Shown: positions 47,501 to 57,244 of the stretch, one piece after another
How positions within the stretch are numbered: the first letter of the stretch is position 1
Layout: every line of letters begins with the position of its first letter
Assembly (NCBI RefSeq): GCF_000224145.3
Contig: NC_020167.2
Span: forward strand, 5,094,991 to 5,158,990
Direction: 5' to 3'
Source: Ciona intestinalis
Taxonomy: Eukaryota; Chordata; Ascidiacea; Phlebobranchia; Cionidae
DNA length: 64,000 bases
Program-made: the position numbers and the translations under genes
The notes under the pieces: model-generated
What the model saw: the letters and a program-made list of their open reading frames with translations, nothing else
Told to the model about the DNA's origin: nothing
Database searches by the model: none

Positions 47501-50500
47501 TGGTATTTATCCGCTTTATATGGTAACATATAACATTTAAATTACGAAAGAAACAATATGGCTTGACAGTAGCAAAGTAAATATAAAATATATAAATTTA
47601 TATATAAATATTACATATATATATATATATATATATATTACATATTTTTTTAGATGAAAATATTTGGTTTGAAAAATATTTGGTTTAAAAAAATTAACTT
47701 TAAAACAGCGCTTGTTTGATAGTTAATGGTAAATTTATTTTAAGTGTTAATGGTAAATTTATTTTAAGTGTTAATGGTAAATTTATTTTAATGTTTTTTT
47801 CCTGGTTAATCTAAAGTTGTCACGGTTTATTGCTCACAGGTATCGACGAACTTCTCGCGCAACACATCGCCCACTTGTGGATACGCGACCCGTTAACTTT
47901 GTTCTCGAAAAAGATCGACCTCGACGACGAGAACGAGGCAGATCACTTTGAGGTTGGAATTTTTCATTGTACAATTTAATAAAATATTTCTGAAATGGTA
48001 ATATAATATTGTTAGTAATAGGCGTATTGCAATGCTTGAAAAATACTGTTGTCGTAATTGCTTTTCTCGTGCAACATTGCTGCAGAAAAATAAGTATTTT
48101 TCCAATATATAACTTAATGTATTATATTTACTGAAAAAATTTTCTAATCTATGTGGGTGAGGTCCCGCTCGCACCCCGTGAGTCAAGAATTTAGGCCAAG
48201 GTTGGCACATTACCTTAAGACCCAGGGTGCTACTGCATGACCTCACTAGTTTTTGGAGCCTGTCTGTAGTTAGGCATTAATAGTAATGGACTGTAATATC
48301 AGTGAATGTATTATATTCATTATATATATATATATAGAAATCCCATCAAAAATGACATAAAACTTCTCCTCTTCTAAGAACATCCAGTCCACCAACTGGC
48401 AGTCGATGCGGTTCAAACCTCCTCCTCCGGGATCTTCTATTGGGTGGAGAGTCGAGTTCCGAGTTTGTGAAGCTCAACTCACCGACTTCGAAAACGCAGC
48501 ATTTGTTGTTTTCATCGTTCTTCTAACTCGTGTCATTCTTACTTATAAACTTGACTTTCTAATGCCACTCTCTCATGTAAGTTTTTTTTGTGGTTGTCGT
48601 TTAATCGGACGTTGTTTAGGACTTTATTATTTAGGAGATATTTGAATATTATTCATTGTACTTCATTATTTTATAAAGTTCATGATAATGTACTTCATTA
48701 TTCTGGTGTTTTTTTATTAAAAATTTAATGAATGTTTAAACTTTATAACTCCATTCTGTTACCTGCTTCCAGGAATAATGTAAATGACTGTTTACAGCTC
48801 ATTTGGTTTAAAACATAGTGTATTTTCGCAGTTCCGTCTTATATTTGGTTAAACTTTATCATGGAATGTGTCCCACAGAAATGTACTGCATTTTTATACT
48901 GGATAAGATGCTATAAATTTATGAACATTGTGCCTAGTAGCAGAAGTAATAGAATGATATATTTTAAAAGGATATACATTTTGCCTGCATAAATACAGTC
49001 TTTCCGCCTATAAATGCAACACTTTTATACCAGGTAAACCTCTAAAAGATTACTAACAATTTACTTCTATACCAGGTTGACAGTAACATGGAGAAGTCAC
49101 AGAAAAATAATGCGATCCTTAAAGAAAAGTTTTACTTCAGAAAGAATGTGAATACGAGTCGATCCCCTGCATGTTGCACACAGCTTTGCTCTTTCAATGG
49201 GAAGTCTAATGATAATAACCGTAAGCTTTACCAATATAAAATATGACATTCTATTTTGTTTGCATTGATTCGTGACTTCAACAGGTAGCTTTTTGTTTAA
49301 CAGTTTTTCTCAAGTAGTTTTAGTAGCTTGTCTTTAATGGCTGTTGTTTTGTTGCTAGTTTCCTTCTTTCTGTTGCTTTAATTAATTTGATTTTCCTTAT
49401 CGTATTTGATAAGATGAGAAAAAATTTTAAAACTTGAATGGATAAATGAAACTTTTTTATTCTTTACCCAGTATTGCATTATCTTCTAAATTAATTTTAA
49501 GACATTGTTTTTTTCTAAACCATCACTATTGTTTAAATTTGGATTAAAACCTGTTTAAAAACTTATTTCAATCTATTTTAGCCGCAAAGTGTGCAGAAAA
49601 TGATCATTCTGATTGCTGTGCAGAAATGACCATAGACACCATCATTAATGGAAAGGTAGAATATATGTAACTCGGATTGTATTGCATATGAGCCAGTCAA
49701 AGCATGGCAGGTGCACGACTAATTTTGTTTACAAACTTTTGGTTATGCACGCCATATTTTGTTCCACGCATGTCAATTAATTGAACAATGAAAAGAATCC
49801 GTATGAAATAGAATTTCCTAGCGGGCTTGGGAAAGTACGTGCTTTGCCTGCCGATTTTTGATAATAGTCGGGGCACACATGAAAAATAACGCCTTTCACA
49901 CGCGAAATCTCGTCAGGAACTGCCATACTCTGCAGACTAGCATAGGAGTATGATTAAGTCTTAATTTTTTTACCATTGCCATTCTGGAGCTAGTACAGTT
50001 GTTCGAAAAGTCAATGTGCACTTAGCACTTATTTTTTTGTTAACAGTCTTTGTATAGAATCCAGGAAACAAAATAAGCAGGGTCCAAGCCTGTATTGATG
50101 CTCACAGAGGCCACTTTCAACTAATAATTGTAATTTAAATTTACCTTTTACATTTTTACTGAAACATGTATTTTAATCAATGTTTAACTGCAAAGTGACT
50201 ATCCAGGCAGCCTGTACAACAAGAATTGCCAATGGTCTGGCCTGTTAGCAATATTTCACTCACCGAAATCATCTGTGTAAATTTATTGCAGAACTAATCG
50301 CAATAAAACAATAGAAAAATATATAAACAGTCGAACATAGAAAAAGTTTTGAAAAATGTTTATGATCACATTTCACATGATAATGGTGAAATTTTCATGA
50401 TCATTACAGGAAGACGTGTTCCCGGGATTCATCCCGCTCATCCGAAGATACCTTGATAGTGTGGAGGTTGGAGTGGAAGCAAGATGCAGCATCTCTGAGT

Positions 50501-51066
50501 ATCTTAACCTCATAGGGAAGAGAGCATCTGGTGAAGAGTTTGTAACTTAACAACAAAAGCTCTTTTTTTTACTGTTAGAATTGATATTTTTTGCAGGGCG
50601 GTTTTCTTTATTTTTGTGATGAAAGATTTTTCTTTTTTTTGTCTTTCATCTTTAACAATTTAGACAACCCACAAACAACTGCTTGGTTGTTTTGCCCAAG
50701 GACACGCATGACCAAAATAGTAGCAGCGCCAAGCCTTGAACCTCAAAACTCTGGGCTAAAGGCAGACGTGCTCATAACTTTTGCCATGGCACTGGACACT
50801 TCAGATATTTAAAAATGTTAAGATTTTGTTCTTAACTTTCCTATTTAGGAGAATACATGAGTGCAGCCCAGTGGATTCGACACTTTGTCACTAACCACCC
50901 TGAGTATAAACAAGACTCCGTCGTCACTGATTCCATCGCTTACGACCTTCTTGTTCGCTGTGACCAGATTGAGAAAGGAGAAGTGAAATGCCACCAGCTG
51001 TTCGGCATGCCGCGCCACAAGAGCGAATACATCCAGGCAAACAAAGATCCCATGAACGGTTCCTGA
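41529..51066 (+). CDS. GCLC: Glutamate-cysteine ligase catalytic subunit (GCLC)
   Basis: Cytosolic ATP-dependent ligase joining glutamate and cysteine, the rate-limiting step of glutathione synthesis. Exons: 41529-41681, 42309-42421, 42873-42989, 43631-43696, 44117-44233, 44742-44800, 45310-45515, 45896-46029, 47313-47434, 47840-47952, 48379-48576, 49076-49220, 49582-49655, 50410-50530 and 50849-51066; all phases agree; 651 residues (human 637). Landmarks in order: [180 protein letters not shown]. Exon 44117-44233 looks tRNA-like at first glance but clearly encodes RLGCVNF to [12 protein letters not shown] decayed copy of the exon 6 acceptor lies upstream of exon 6. Confidence 0.97.
41862..41995 (+). 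repeat. Dispersed repeat B, copy 3
   Basis: TAGCAACCACGCTTATTTTC, AAATGTAATTATGTAAACAT, ACCTGTAAGTGTGTTTTAAC, AACTGTCTTTTCG and AATCTTTGCTACCATAAA. GCLC intron 1. Confidence 0.7.
43103..43148 (+). repeat. Short tandem duplication
   Basis: AAAGATTGTTTTTATTTGAT followed by TACAT, then the same 20-mer again. GCLC intron 3. Confidence 0.8.
44490..44800 (+). repeat. Decayed tandem duplication including a GCLC splice acceptor
   Basis: Copy 1 (about 44490-44632) and copy 2 (about 44632-44760) both contain AAAAGATAAAAGAG, an ATCTTA-CCC region, and finally ATTTTTAGGTCTTTAAACAC (copy 1) or ATTCTCAGGTCTTTAACACG (copy 2). Copy 2 leads into the real exon 6. In copy 1 the exon-like sequence loses the conserved RNIRLRRG codons and reaches a stop after 18 codons, so it is a dead exon start. 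Confidence 0.7.
45110..45282 (-). mobile_element. SINE head and body
   Basis: Plus strand: TTATGACTGACAATAATTTAG, CATTAGTGAACACTGGGTTG, GTATCTTGCCAAGTACACAT, CCACAATGGTAGCAG and GATAACCTCTGTGTTATGAG. Reverse-oriented SINE. It ends about 27 bp before the GCLC exon at 45310. Confidence 0.8.
46146..46338 (+). mobile_element. MITE copy 9, near-consensus
   Basis: TAGTAGAGTGGGGGAAGATG to TTCCATCTTCCCCCACTCTA, CTATA. The termini are almost perfect inverted repeats and TA flanks are present. Good reference copy. GCLC intron 8. Confidence 0.9.
47590..47650. repeat. AT microsatellite
   Basis: A run of roughly 12 AT/TA dinucleotides (47617-47639) flanked by TATAAATATTACATATAT. GCLC intron 9. Confidence 0.8.
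47722..47793 (+). repeat. Three-copy 24-bp tandem repeat
   Basis: GTTAATGGTAAATTTATTTT followed by AAGT is repeated three times head to tail, the last unit ending AATG. GCLC intron 9, about 45 bp before exon 47840. Confidence 0.9.
48148..48250 (+). repeat. Dispersed repeat C, copy 2
   Basis: TGTGGGTGAGGTCCCGCTCG, AAGAATTTAGGCCAAGGTTG, GCACATTACCTTAAGACCC and ATGACCTC. Matches 56790-56900. GCLC intron 10. Confidence 0.7.
49318..49430 (+). repeat. Dispersed repeat B, copy 4
   Basis: AATGGCTGTTGTTTTGTTGC, TAGTTTCCTTCTTTCTGTTG and GTATTTGATAAGATGAG resemble copy 1 at 24770. GCLC intron 12. Confidence 0.5.
49656..50409. other. Long GCLC intron with unclassified sequence
   Basis: Intron 13. The stretch 49690-49960 is less AT-rich and more CG-rich than other GCLC introns (GCGGGCTTGGGAAAGTACG, CACACGCGAAATCTCGTC) and does not match the repeat families named here. 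It could be an old transposon remnant. Confidence 0.3.
50645..50805 (-). mobile_element. SINE head and body
   Basis: Plus strand: ATCTTTAACAATTTAGACAA, CCCAAGGACACGCATGACC, GTAGCAGCGCCAAGCCTTG and GGGCTAAAGGCAGACGTGC. Reverse-oriented SINE ending 43 bp before the last GCLC exon. Confidence 0.8.
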
Positions 51067-52792
51067 AACCTTTTGTTTCTAAGGTTTCACTTGCACTTAC
51101 AAAAATGTTCTTTTACCGACAATTTTTTAGAAATCATGATATTACCCCCTAGCTCCCCCCACATGCAATATAGGTAATTAATTTATTATCTCACAACCGC
51201 CGCCTAATTAGTTTGCATGGTTAGCGTAGCACTGAAAAAGTGGTCAAGCATTAAAGTTACCCCAAAAACATTTTTTTCTGACATATCTGGTATATAAAAC
51301 ACACTTTTGTTTCAGTGTTTTATCAGAATTTAAAGTCTTGCAAATGGCAAAGGAAACATTGGAAAAAAATTAACTTTTATTAAATCAGATAAGCCGAAAA
51401 AAATATTATTTACATTATGCCTGGTAGAAGAAGTGAGAGACGATCTCTTGACAAAACACGAAATGCAAAATACGATTGTGTCATGCCTTCGTGTTTGTCT
51501 CAATCAACTTCAAGATGTAAAATAATCAATTGCCAGATAGTTATGCATGACTGCCGCTCATACTGTTTCTTGTAGTATATTCTGCATTCCAAACTAACTG
51601 TTTATTACAAAATATTACAAATATTGAAATATTACAAAAATCTCCACAATTAATACTTTTTTAACCGTTACTTAATAAACTTTTTGGCTGTAATTTAACC
51701 ACTTTAAAAAAAATTAAATTTATAACTTTCTGGCTTTGTGCTTATACTTCATTAGTTTTTTGCGGTCTTTCCATATAGTGTAACAGTAAACTGTGTCCTA
51801 TCTGGTGGTAGCAATGACGATGTATGACCTCAATTGTAAGAACATATTGGAAGAAAACAATGTTCTGGCGTTTATTTTAAATTCCACAGTTATTGGGAAT
51901 TAACTACAGCGAGAGCACTCCCAGATGAAAAAGTGTTTTCATTCAAAAATGTAAACCATCAAAAGGCTGTAGGCTTACTTATATATATGTTGCATTAATG
52001 CATTCTGAAGTTAAGTTTTGTGGTAAGCAGTATTCACATAAATCGTTCAATGGCACCTTGGTTTCACATACATTAAGGTCATTTAATATTATTGAGTTAG
52101 ATTTCAGACGTTTTGAGTGACGCTCTTTTAAGTTCGTGATGAGACGGTTATACAATTCTGAATATTTTTTGTTTTAATAAAAAACAAGAAGATAAATATA
52201 AGTAGTTAGTGTACGAACACAATGGAAGTATAGTTCAGCTCATAGTAGCTTCTTCATCTCTGCTACTTTTGCTTCTTCGAAGTTTAAAGCAAGCGACATG
52301 GGATCTACAAATAAAAGACATTGAAGACTTGTTTTTGGTAAACGATTTCGGCGATCGTTGCATTCTATCATTTAACCCAATTGTTTTGAATGAATTAATG
52401 TAACTTACTTTAACCTCGCTCCGCTGGAAAACGACAGTCGAAATAACACGGGCGTTTATAACAAACGCGGTTTATACACCTTGTGCCAACTCACGAGTTA
52501 ATTACCGTGTATGTTACTTTGTGGGTGATTATTTCTTGTAGATTTTTATGTGTGGCTAATAAATTGAACAACCCATTAGTGACCACTGGGTTAGAGCAAT
52601 TGTCATTAGGTATTGTGCCCAAGGACACATATAGGCTACGCCCACAATGGTAGCAGTGAAGAGCCTTGGCCCATCAACTCTGGTTAGAGCAGGCGCGCTA
52701 ACCAACCGTGCTATTTAATTTAACTTTGTAAAAAAAGATCCTGTTTAACGTTTTATATTTTTCATTAGAAAAAATTAGAGCACATTGCTGCT
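51067..52792. other. Intergenic region between convergent GCLC and SLC22-type genes
   Basis: Contains both 3' flanks. A 52-codon plus-strand frame at 51417-51575 begins MPGRRSERRSLDK and is cysteine-containing, without a recognisable domain. A 64-codon frame at 52209-52403 overlaps the SINE tail. Neither is called. The SINE at 52385-52715 fills the right part. Confidence 0.4.
52385..52715 (-). mobile_element. Full-length SINE
   Basis: The most complete copy. The plus strand runs from AATGTAACTTACTTTAACCT through GAAATAACACGGGCG, CACCTTGTGCCAACTCACG, GTGACCACTGGGTTAGAGC and CCACAATGGTAGCAGTG to CAGGCGCGCTAACCAACCG. Length about 330 bp. Confidence 0.85.
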
Positions 52793-55700
52793 TTACCTTC
52801 CCATTGCAACGGCATCGTCGATGGTTTGAGGCAACGGTTCATTGATGGTCTTTGGCAGAAATCTGTACAAAGCTGAAGATACCAATAGAACAGCTCCGAT
52901 TGCAATTGATATTGTTTTAACTTTATTAGGGTCACCTGTTTTTTAAAGTAAGATCCAACATTTATATTTGGCAAGTAAGCGTAGTGGACGTGAAGGCATA
53001 AAATAGTTGGGTGGGGAAAGATGGGACACTGTAACATTATATTTTTTGTCTCGATTGGTAGTAAACAGAGGACTTTTAAAGAATTACCTTATCCTCACGA
53101 CTCGCATAGACAGTTGTTAATTGTTTAAAACACGATCGGGATATTTTGAAGTTATGTACTAAAAGTGTCCCACCTTACCCCACTGTATATCACAATGTGC
53201 AATGGAACAAATTTCACTTTAAGGCCCGACCTGCAAACAAGATATACGGAGCGGTTAGTGATCCGATTCTTGCCGTGACACCAGACATGCCCATGATAGA
53301 CTGACGCAGCGTTGTTGGAAACAATTCGTTCGTGTGAGCATAGATTACTGTAAAAAGGAGAGATGCCGCAAACTTGCACACACAAACCATAACAGCAACC
53401 AATACTGTGCTCCCTGTTAAAAAATGGAGAAATTAAATATGTCACATATACATGTATATATTTATATATGAGGTATGGTGAGAGAAGACGCCTATTTATT
53501 CTATTTATTTGTCCCACTTGCTAGTAAACAAAGAACATTCAAAGAATTATAAAACCGTATCCTGACAACTCCTATAGATCGTTGTTAATCGTTTAAAACA
53601 CAGTCAGGATATTAGATGATTAGTAATCCGACCACTTTGCTCTTTTCAGAGCTTAGAAAACCTGTCACCTTAGTTTTTAGGCAATACGTGAAAAACAGAT
53701 TTTACATTGATTTACGAAAGGTGTAATTGCAGACAGCAATGCGATGACCAGCATCATATAAACATAGCTGTTCCTTCTTCCGACTTTACCAGCGATCAGA
53801 TAATAGCCTGCAGTTGCAGCAATATCGAGCAGTCCCAAAACACAGAGATTCAAAAATCGGTTTTCTGACAAATTGTTGGTGTTCAAACCAATGACGAAAT
53901 ATGCCAAGCTGGTGCAGTACCTGGCAAAAAGTTAATATATGATAAGGGTGGGGAAAACAGGACGCCTTCATCATATATTATTCAAATATCCTGATCGTGT
54001 TTTCAACAATTAACAACGGTCTATGGGAGTTTAAGAATATGGTTTTATAATTCTTTGAATGCTCTTTATTTACTATACCAAATAGAATGAAAAGGTGTCC
54101 CATCTTCCTCCTAACCCTACTATAACTACAAGAACATATTTTTAATTATGTACAAACCAAAGATTCACCAGGCAAAGAAGACAACGAGTATTCTTTTCAA
54201 CAAAACCGGTTGTTTCACAAGCAATTTCAGCAACTCGAAAAATTTGAGACCATTCTCTTTTTCGTTTTTGGGGGAATCGAAAAGTTTAGTTTCCAGTTCA
54301 TTTGAATCCTGCGAAGAAATTTTGTGCGTTTTGTTCAACTTGGCAATTTTTGACAGAATTCTTTGAGATTCTTCTTCACGACCAATCGACTTCAACCAAC
54401 GTGGCGATTCGTCAATCAACCTGCCGAATATATACAACAGGGATATAGTATAGCGTGGTGTTAAATAAAAAAGCTTTTATTTTTTTTCCTCTCCCATTTA
54501 GTAGCAAACAAATATTTACGCAATTATATACCTGCCAGTCCCGCGTCTCTAAAAGAGAGCTGTTAATTAATATAAACACAATCAGGAAATGTGGGATAAA
54601 TATGCTAAATATGTCCCATCTTACCCCTTGCTACTACATAGTTTATATAGTAAGGTGGGGGAATACGGGACATGTTTAGCATATAATATATGTTTAGCAT
54701 ATAATATACAAATATTCTGATCGTGTTTTAAACAATTACCAACGGTCTATAGGAGTCGCGAAGGGACAGTTTTAAAATTCTTTGAAAGTTCTTTGTTTAG
54801 GACCAAGTGGGACGAGAAAATGAAATCTAAAGATGCCACATCTTTATCCACCCTACTATATAGAAAAAAATTGAAAACATTTTAACTTACCAATAGTAAG
54901 GGATATACAAAAGCCCTGAGAAGCTAAATACTCGTAACAACCATCTCCAATCTCTGAAGAAGTAACCGAGAAACGTTAAAACAAGAAACCCCAGGGAAAA
55001 TCCCATTTGACAACAGAATGTGATAAATGTTCGCTTTTTTGTCGAGGCAAATTCAATACCTATAAATAACAGAACCGCTTAGGTATATAGGTATAGGTAC
55101 CTGCAAGTACAATATGACAAAAAAAATTAAATTAAAATTTCTAAATTGGAAGTGTATGAATCTTTTGAATAACGGAGCCTTATTTCCTTTCTGTCAAAGT
55201 TACGAAGTTATACGTTTGCTACTAACCTAGTGAAAATGCAGCTGAGTAAACCACGTCTGTAGCTCCTGTAAAAAACAGAATGGACATATACATGGAAGCG
55301 GTAGGTGAAAAGCTCATAAGCAACGCTACCAGAAATTGTGAAGCTAAGGTCGCCAGGAAAACTACTCGACGACCGAATCTGTTGGCAAATTTGTAAAGTT
55401 ACAGTAAATACACAAAGCAACTTTATTAATTAAGTGTACGTAACGGTTAAGGAACATAGGCAGATTCCTTTTTTACAGTTATGTATAAAACGTTAATCAA
55501 TAGGTGGTCACTAATGGTATAGGGTTCTTCACAACCCTATACTAATGGGTTGTCTTAAATTGGCTGACTCTTTAAAAAACAGTTACTAACAATTTATATA
55601 TACGTGGTAACTCGTAAGCGGGCACGAGTCGTACAAAAAAAAAACATCAGTGCAAAAGCGACTGTCGTTTTCCGCTACACGAGGATAAAATAAGTTTCAT

Positions 55701-57244
55701 TCATACTTTCTTTCAATTATAATAAGATCACCAATTTCTTACTTGTCAGATGTTGGGCCAATTGCAAACGTACCGCACATTTTTCCCACAGCGTAGATTG
55801 TAAACGAAAAAGGCTTCATCCATGCGCGTTCGCATACGAATTTAAACTAAAAAGTAACTTCATATATCAAACATATAGTATTGTGGGGTGGAGGGAGACA
55901 GAAGACCTTTAGCACATAGTATCCAAATATCCTGACCGTGTTTTAAACAATCAACAACGATCAATGGGAGACGTGAGGATACGATTTTATAATTCTTTGA
56001 ATGTTCTTTTTATACTATACCAAATAGGACGAGAAAATAAATGTAAATTTATTGTTTAGCCTATTTCCACATTGCATCTGTATATATATAAACATTTAGA
56101 TAGTGTATTTATTATTTTTGTAAAAGCTAAACCTGGTGGTGTGTGTAGGCTATAAACTTACTTCGGTTAGAGCGCTAACCCCATCTTGTGCGAATCTCCA
56201 TTGTTTGCATGGTAATGTTCTGTTTACGAGCCATACGGTTCCACTCTTGTCTGTCAAGTAGTATGTATAATATAAGTTATTCGCTTTAAAAGAAAACTTA
56301 AATCGCATATGGTCGAGGAAAATGGGACACATTTTCATTCTATTTTCTCGTCCCATTTGGTAGTAAATAAAAAGATTCAAAGAATTATAAAACCGTATCC
56401 TCACGTCTCCCATTGATCGTTGTTAATTGTTTAAAACACGATAGGGATATTTGGATATTATGTACTAAAGGTGTCCAGTCTTCCATACTACTATAAGACG
56501 TGTAGAGTAGTATGGAAGACAAGATACCTTTTATAGTACATAATATCCAAATACGAGTAATGCAACTTACTTGTTAAAAAATCGATATCGGATACGTCGT
56601 AATTGGAACACTCGCTTCGCACTAATTCTTGCTTATCGTCGGTGGTCCAAGGAACCGTCGAATTTAGCAGGTATTCGTATTTGGATTTGGTTACGTTGAG
56701 ATAATTCTCTGATAACGCCTGTGTGAAACGGGAGTTAAAACTATTGTATTAAACACAACGAGATATTGTATTTTTTCTATTTTATTCTTTGTGGGTGAGG
56801 TCCTTGCCAAATATCTGGGAATTAGGAAGATTTGGCCCATTACCCCAACACCCGGGATGCACATTTAAGTTGTTCATGAGACCGGTCCTTAACTTTGCGA
56901 CACCGCGCATCGCAGAGAAACACGTGTTTTCAAACCATTTTTCTCGTGTGCTTTTACGAGTTACCACACTTTTCAATTTTGTATATGATTTTTGCTTTGA
57001 TATGGCTTATAATTTGGTCAACTCATTGGTGACTACTGGGTTGGAGCAATGTCCGTTAAATGTTTTCCCACCAAACCTTTATTCTTACCGATGGTACGTC
57101 GCAATGAAACTCTGGCTCGTATAAAGTGAAGAGAAAACGAAATGTCAAAGCACAACTTGGTATAGTAGAAAGCAACAAAAGCAAAGAAAGTCTCTTTTGA
57201 TAAAAACCAAACACGTTCAACTCTTCAAACTCTTCTTTCGACAT
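52793..57244 (-). CDS. SLC22-type organic ion transporter
   Basis: Plasma-membrane major facilitator of the SLC22 (OCT/OCTN/OAT) family. Exons on the minus strand: 57244-57089, 56718-56571, 56250-56162, 55846-55743, 55378-55227, 55059-54891, 54420-54169, 53920-53706, 53413-53231 and 52935-52793; all phases agree; 536 residues. Family landmarks: a large extracellular loop after the first membrane segment with N-glycosylation sequons (NVT, NST, NRT) and four cysteines, ending PCKQWRFAQDG and FVCERAW; SDKFGRRVVFLATLASQF after segment 2; LIDESPRWLKSIGR (SLC22 ESPRWL signature) before the long cytosolic loop; AGKVGRRNSYV; NELFPTTLRQSIMG; and the tail LPKTINEPLPQTIDDA. Intact. Introns are crowded with MITEs. 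Substrate cannot be assigned. Lies in tandem with the SLC16-type gene. Confidence 0.93.
53009..53188 (-). mobile_element. MITE copy 10
   Basis: GGGTGGGGAAAGATGGGACA to AGTGTCCCACCTTACCCCAC. Reverse core (TTTGTCTCGATTGGTAGTAA, ACACGATCGGGATATTTTG). Intron before the last SLC22-type exon. Confidence 0.85.
53466..53615 (-). mobile_element. MITE copy 11, partial
   Basis: Reverse core with TTGTCCCACTTGCTAGTAAA, TATAAAACCGTATCCTGAC and ACAGTCAGGATATTA. The right terminal repeat is missing. Confidence 0.75.
53944..54123 (+). mobile_element. MITE copy 12
   Basis: AGGGTGGGGAAAACAGGACG to GGTGTCCCATCTTCCTCCTA, ACCCTACTATA. SLC22-type intron. Confidence 0.85.
54448..54642 (-). mobile_element. MITE copy 13 (diverged)
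   Basis: TAGTATAGCGTGGTG at the left, CTCCCATTTAGTAGCAAACA and ACAATCAGGAAATGTGGG in the core, ATGTCCCATCTTACCCC at the right. It directly adjoins copy 14 of opposite orientation. Confidence 0.75.
54649..54861 (+). mobile_element. MITE copy 14
   Basis: AGTAAGGTGGGGGAATACGG to GCCACATCTTTATCCACCCT, ACTATA. It has an 18-bp internal duplication of GTTTAGCATATAATATA near the left end. Confidence 0.85.
55505..55725 (+). mobile_element. SINE, forward, with palindromic interruption
   Basis: ACTAATGGGTTGTC, ACGTGGTAACTCGTAAGCGG, GCACGAGTCGTAC and CTACACGAGGATAAAATAAG. Near the left end TATAGGGTTC-TTCA-CAACCCTATA forms a hairpin. It lies 18 bp on the intron side of the donor of SLC22-type exon 55846-55743. 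Confidence 0.75.
55878..56035 (+). mobile_element. MITE copy 15, 3' truncated
   Basis: GTGGGGTGGAGGGAGACAG, CATAGTATCCAAATATCCTG and AATTCTTTGAATGTTC. The right terminal repeat is missing after GACGAGAAAATAAATG. Confidence 0.8.
56310..56560 (-). mobile_element. MITE copy 16 plus adjacent fragment
   Basis: Reverse copy 56310-56497 (GGAAAATGGGACACATTTTC to GGTGTCCAGTCTTCCATAC). A further left-end fragment in opposite orientation at 56505-56560 contains TAGAGTAGTATGGAAGACAA and TACATAATATCCAAATACG. Together they form a palindrome-like pair. Confidence 0.8.
56790..56900 (+). repeat. Dispersed repeat C, copy 3
   Basis: TTGTGGGTGAGGTCCTTGCC, GGGAATTAGGAAGATTTGGC, CCATTACCCCAACACCCGGG and TTCATGAGACC. 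Intron 1 of the SLC22-type gene. Confidence 0.7.
57005..57075 (-). mobile_element. SINE body fragment
   Basis: CTTATAATTTGGTCAACTCA, TTGGTGACTACTGGGTTGG and AGCAATGTCCGTTAAATG. It lies 14 bp from the exon 1 donor of the SLC22-type gene. Confidence 0.7.

Noticed and set aside
20653..51066. Operon of GOT2, USP40 and GCLC
   Set aside because: All are on the plus strand, but spacings of about 730 and 1210 bp exceed the very short gaps expected of tunicate operons, and functions are unrelated.
51417..51575. 52-codon plus-strand frame with several cysteines, considered as a THAP-type zinc-finger remnant
   Set aside because: The cysteine and histidine spacing does not fit the C2CH pattern and no extension is visible.
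52209..52403. 64-codon plus-strand frame with a hydrophobic run
   Set aside because: It overlaps the start of a SINE tail and has no coding support.
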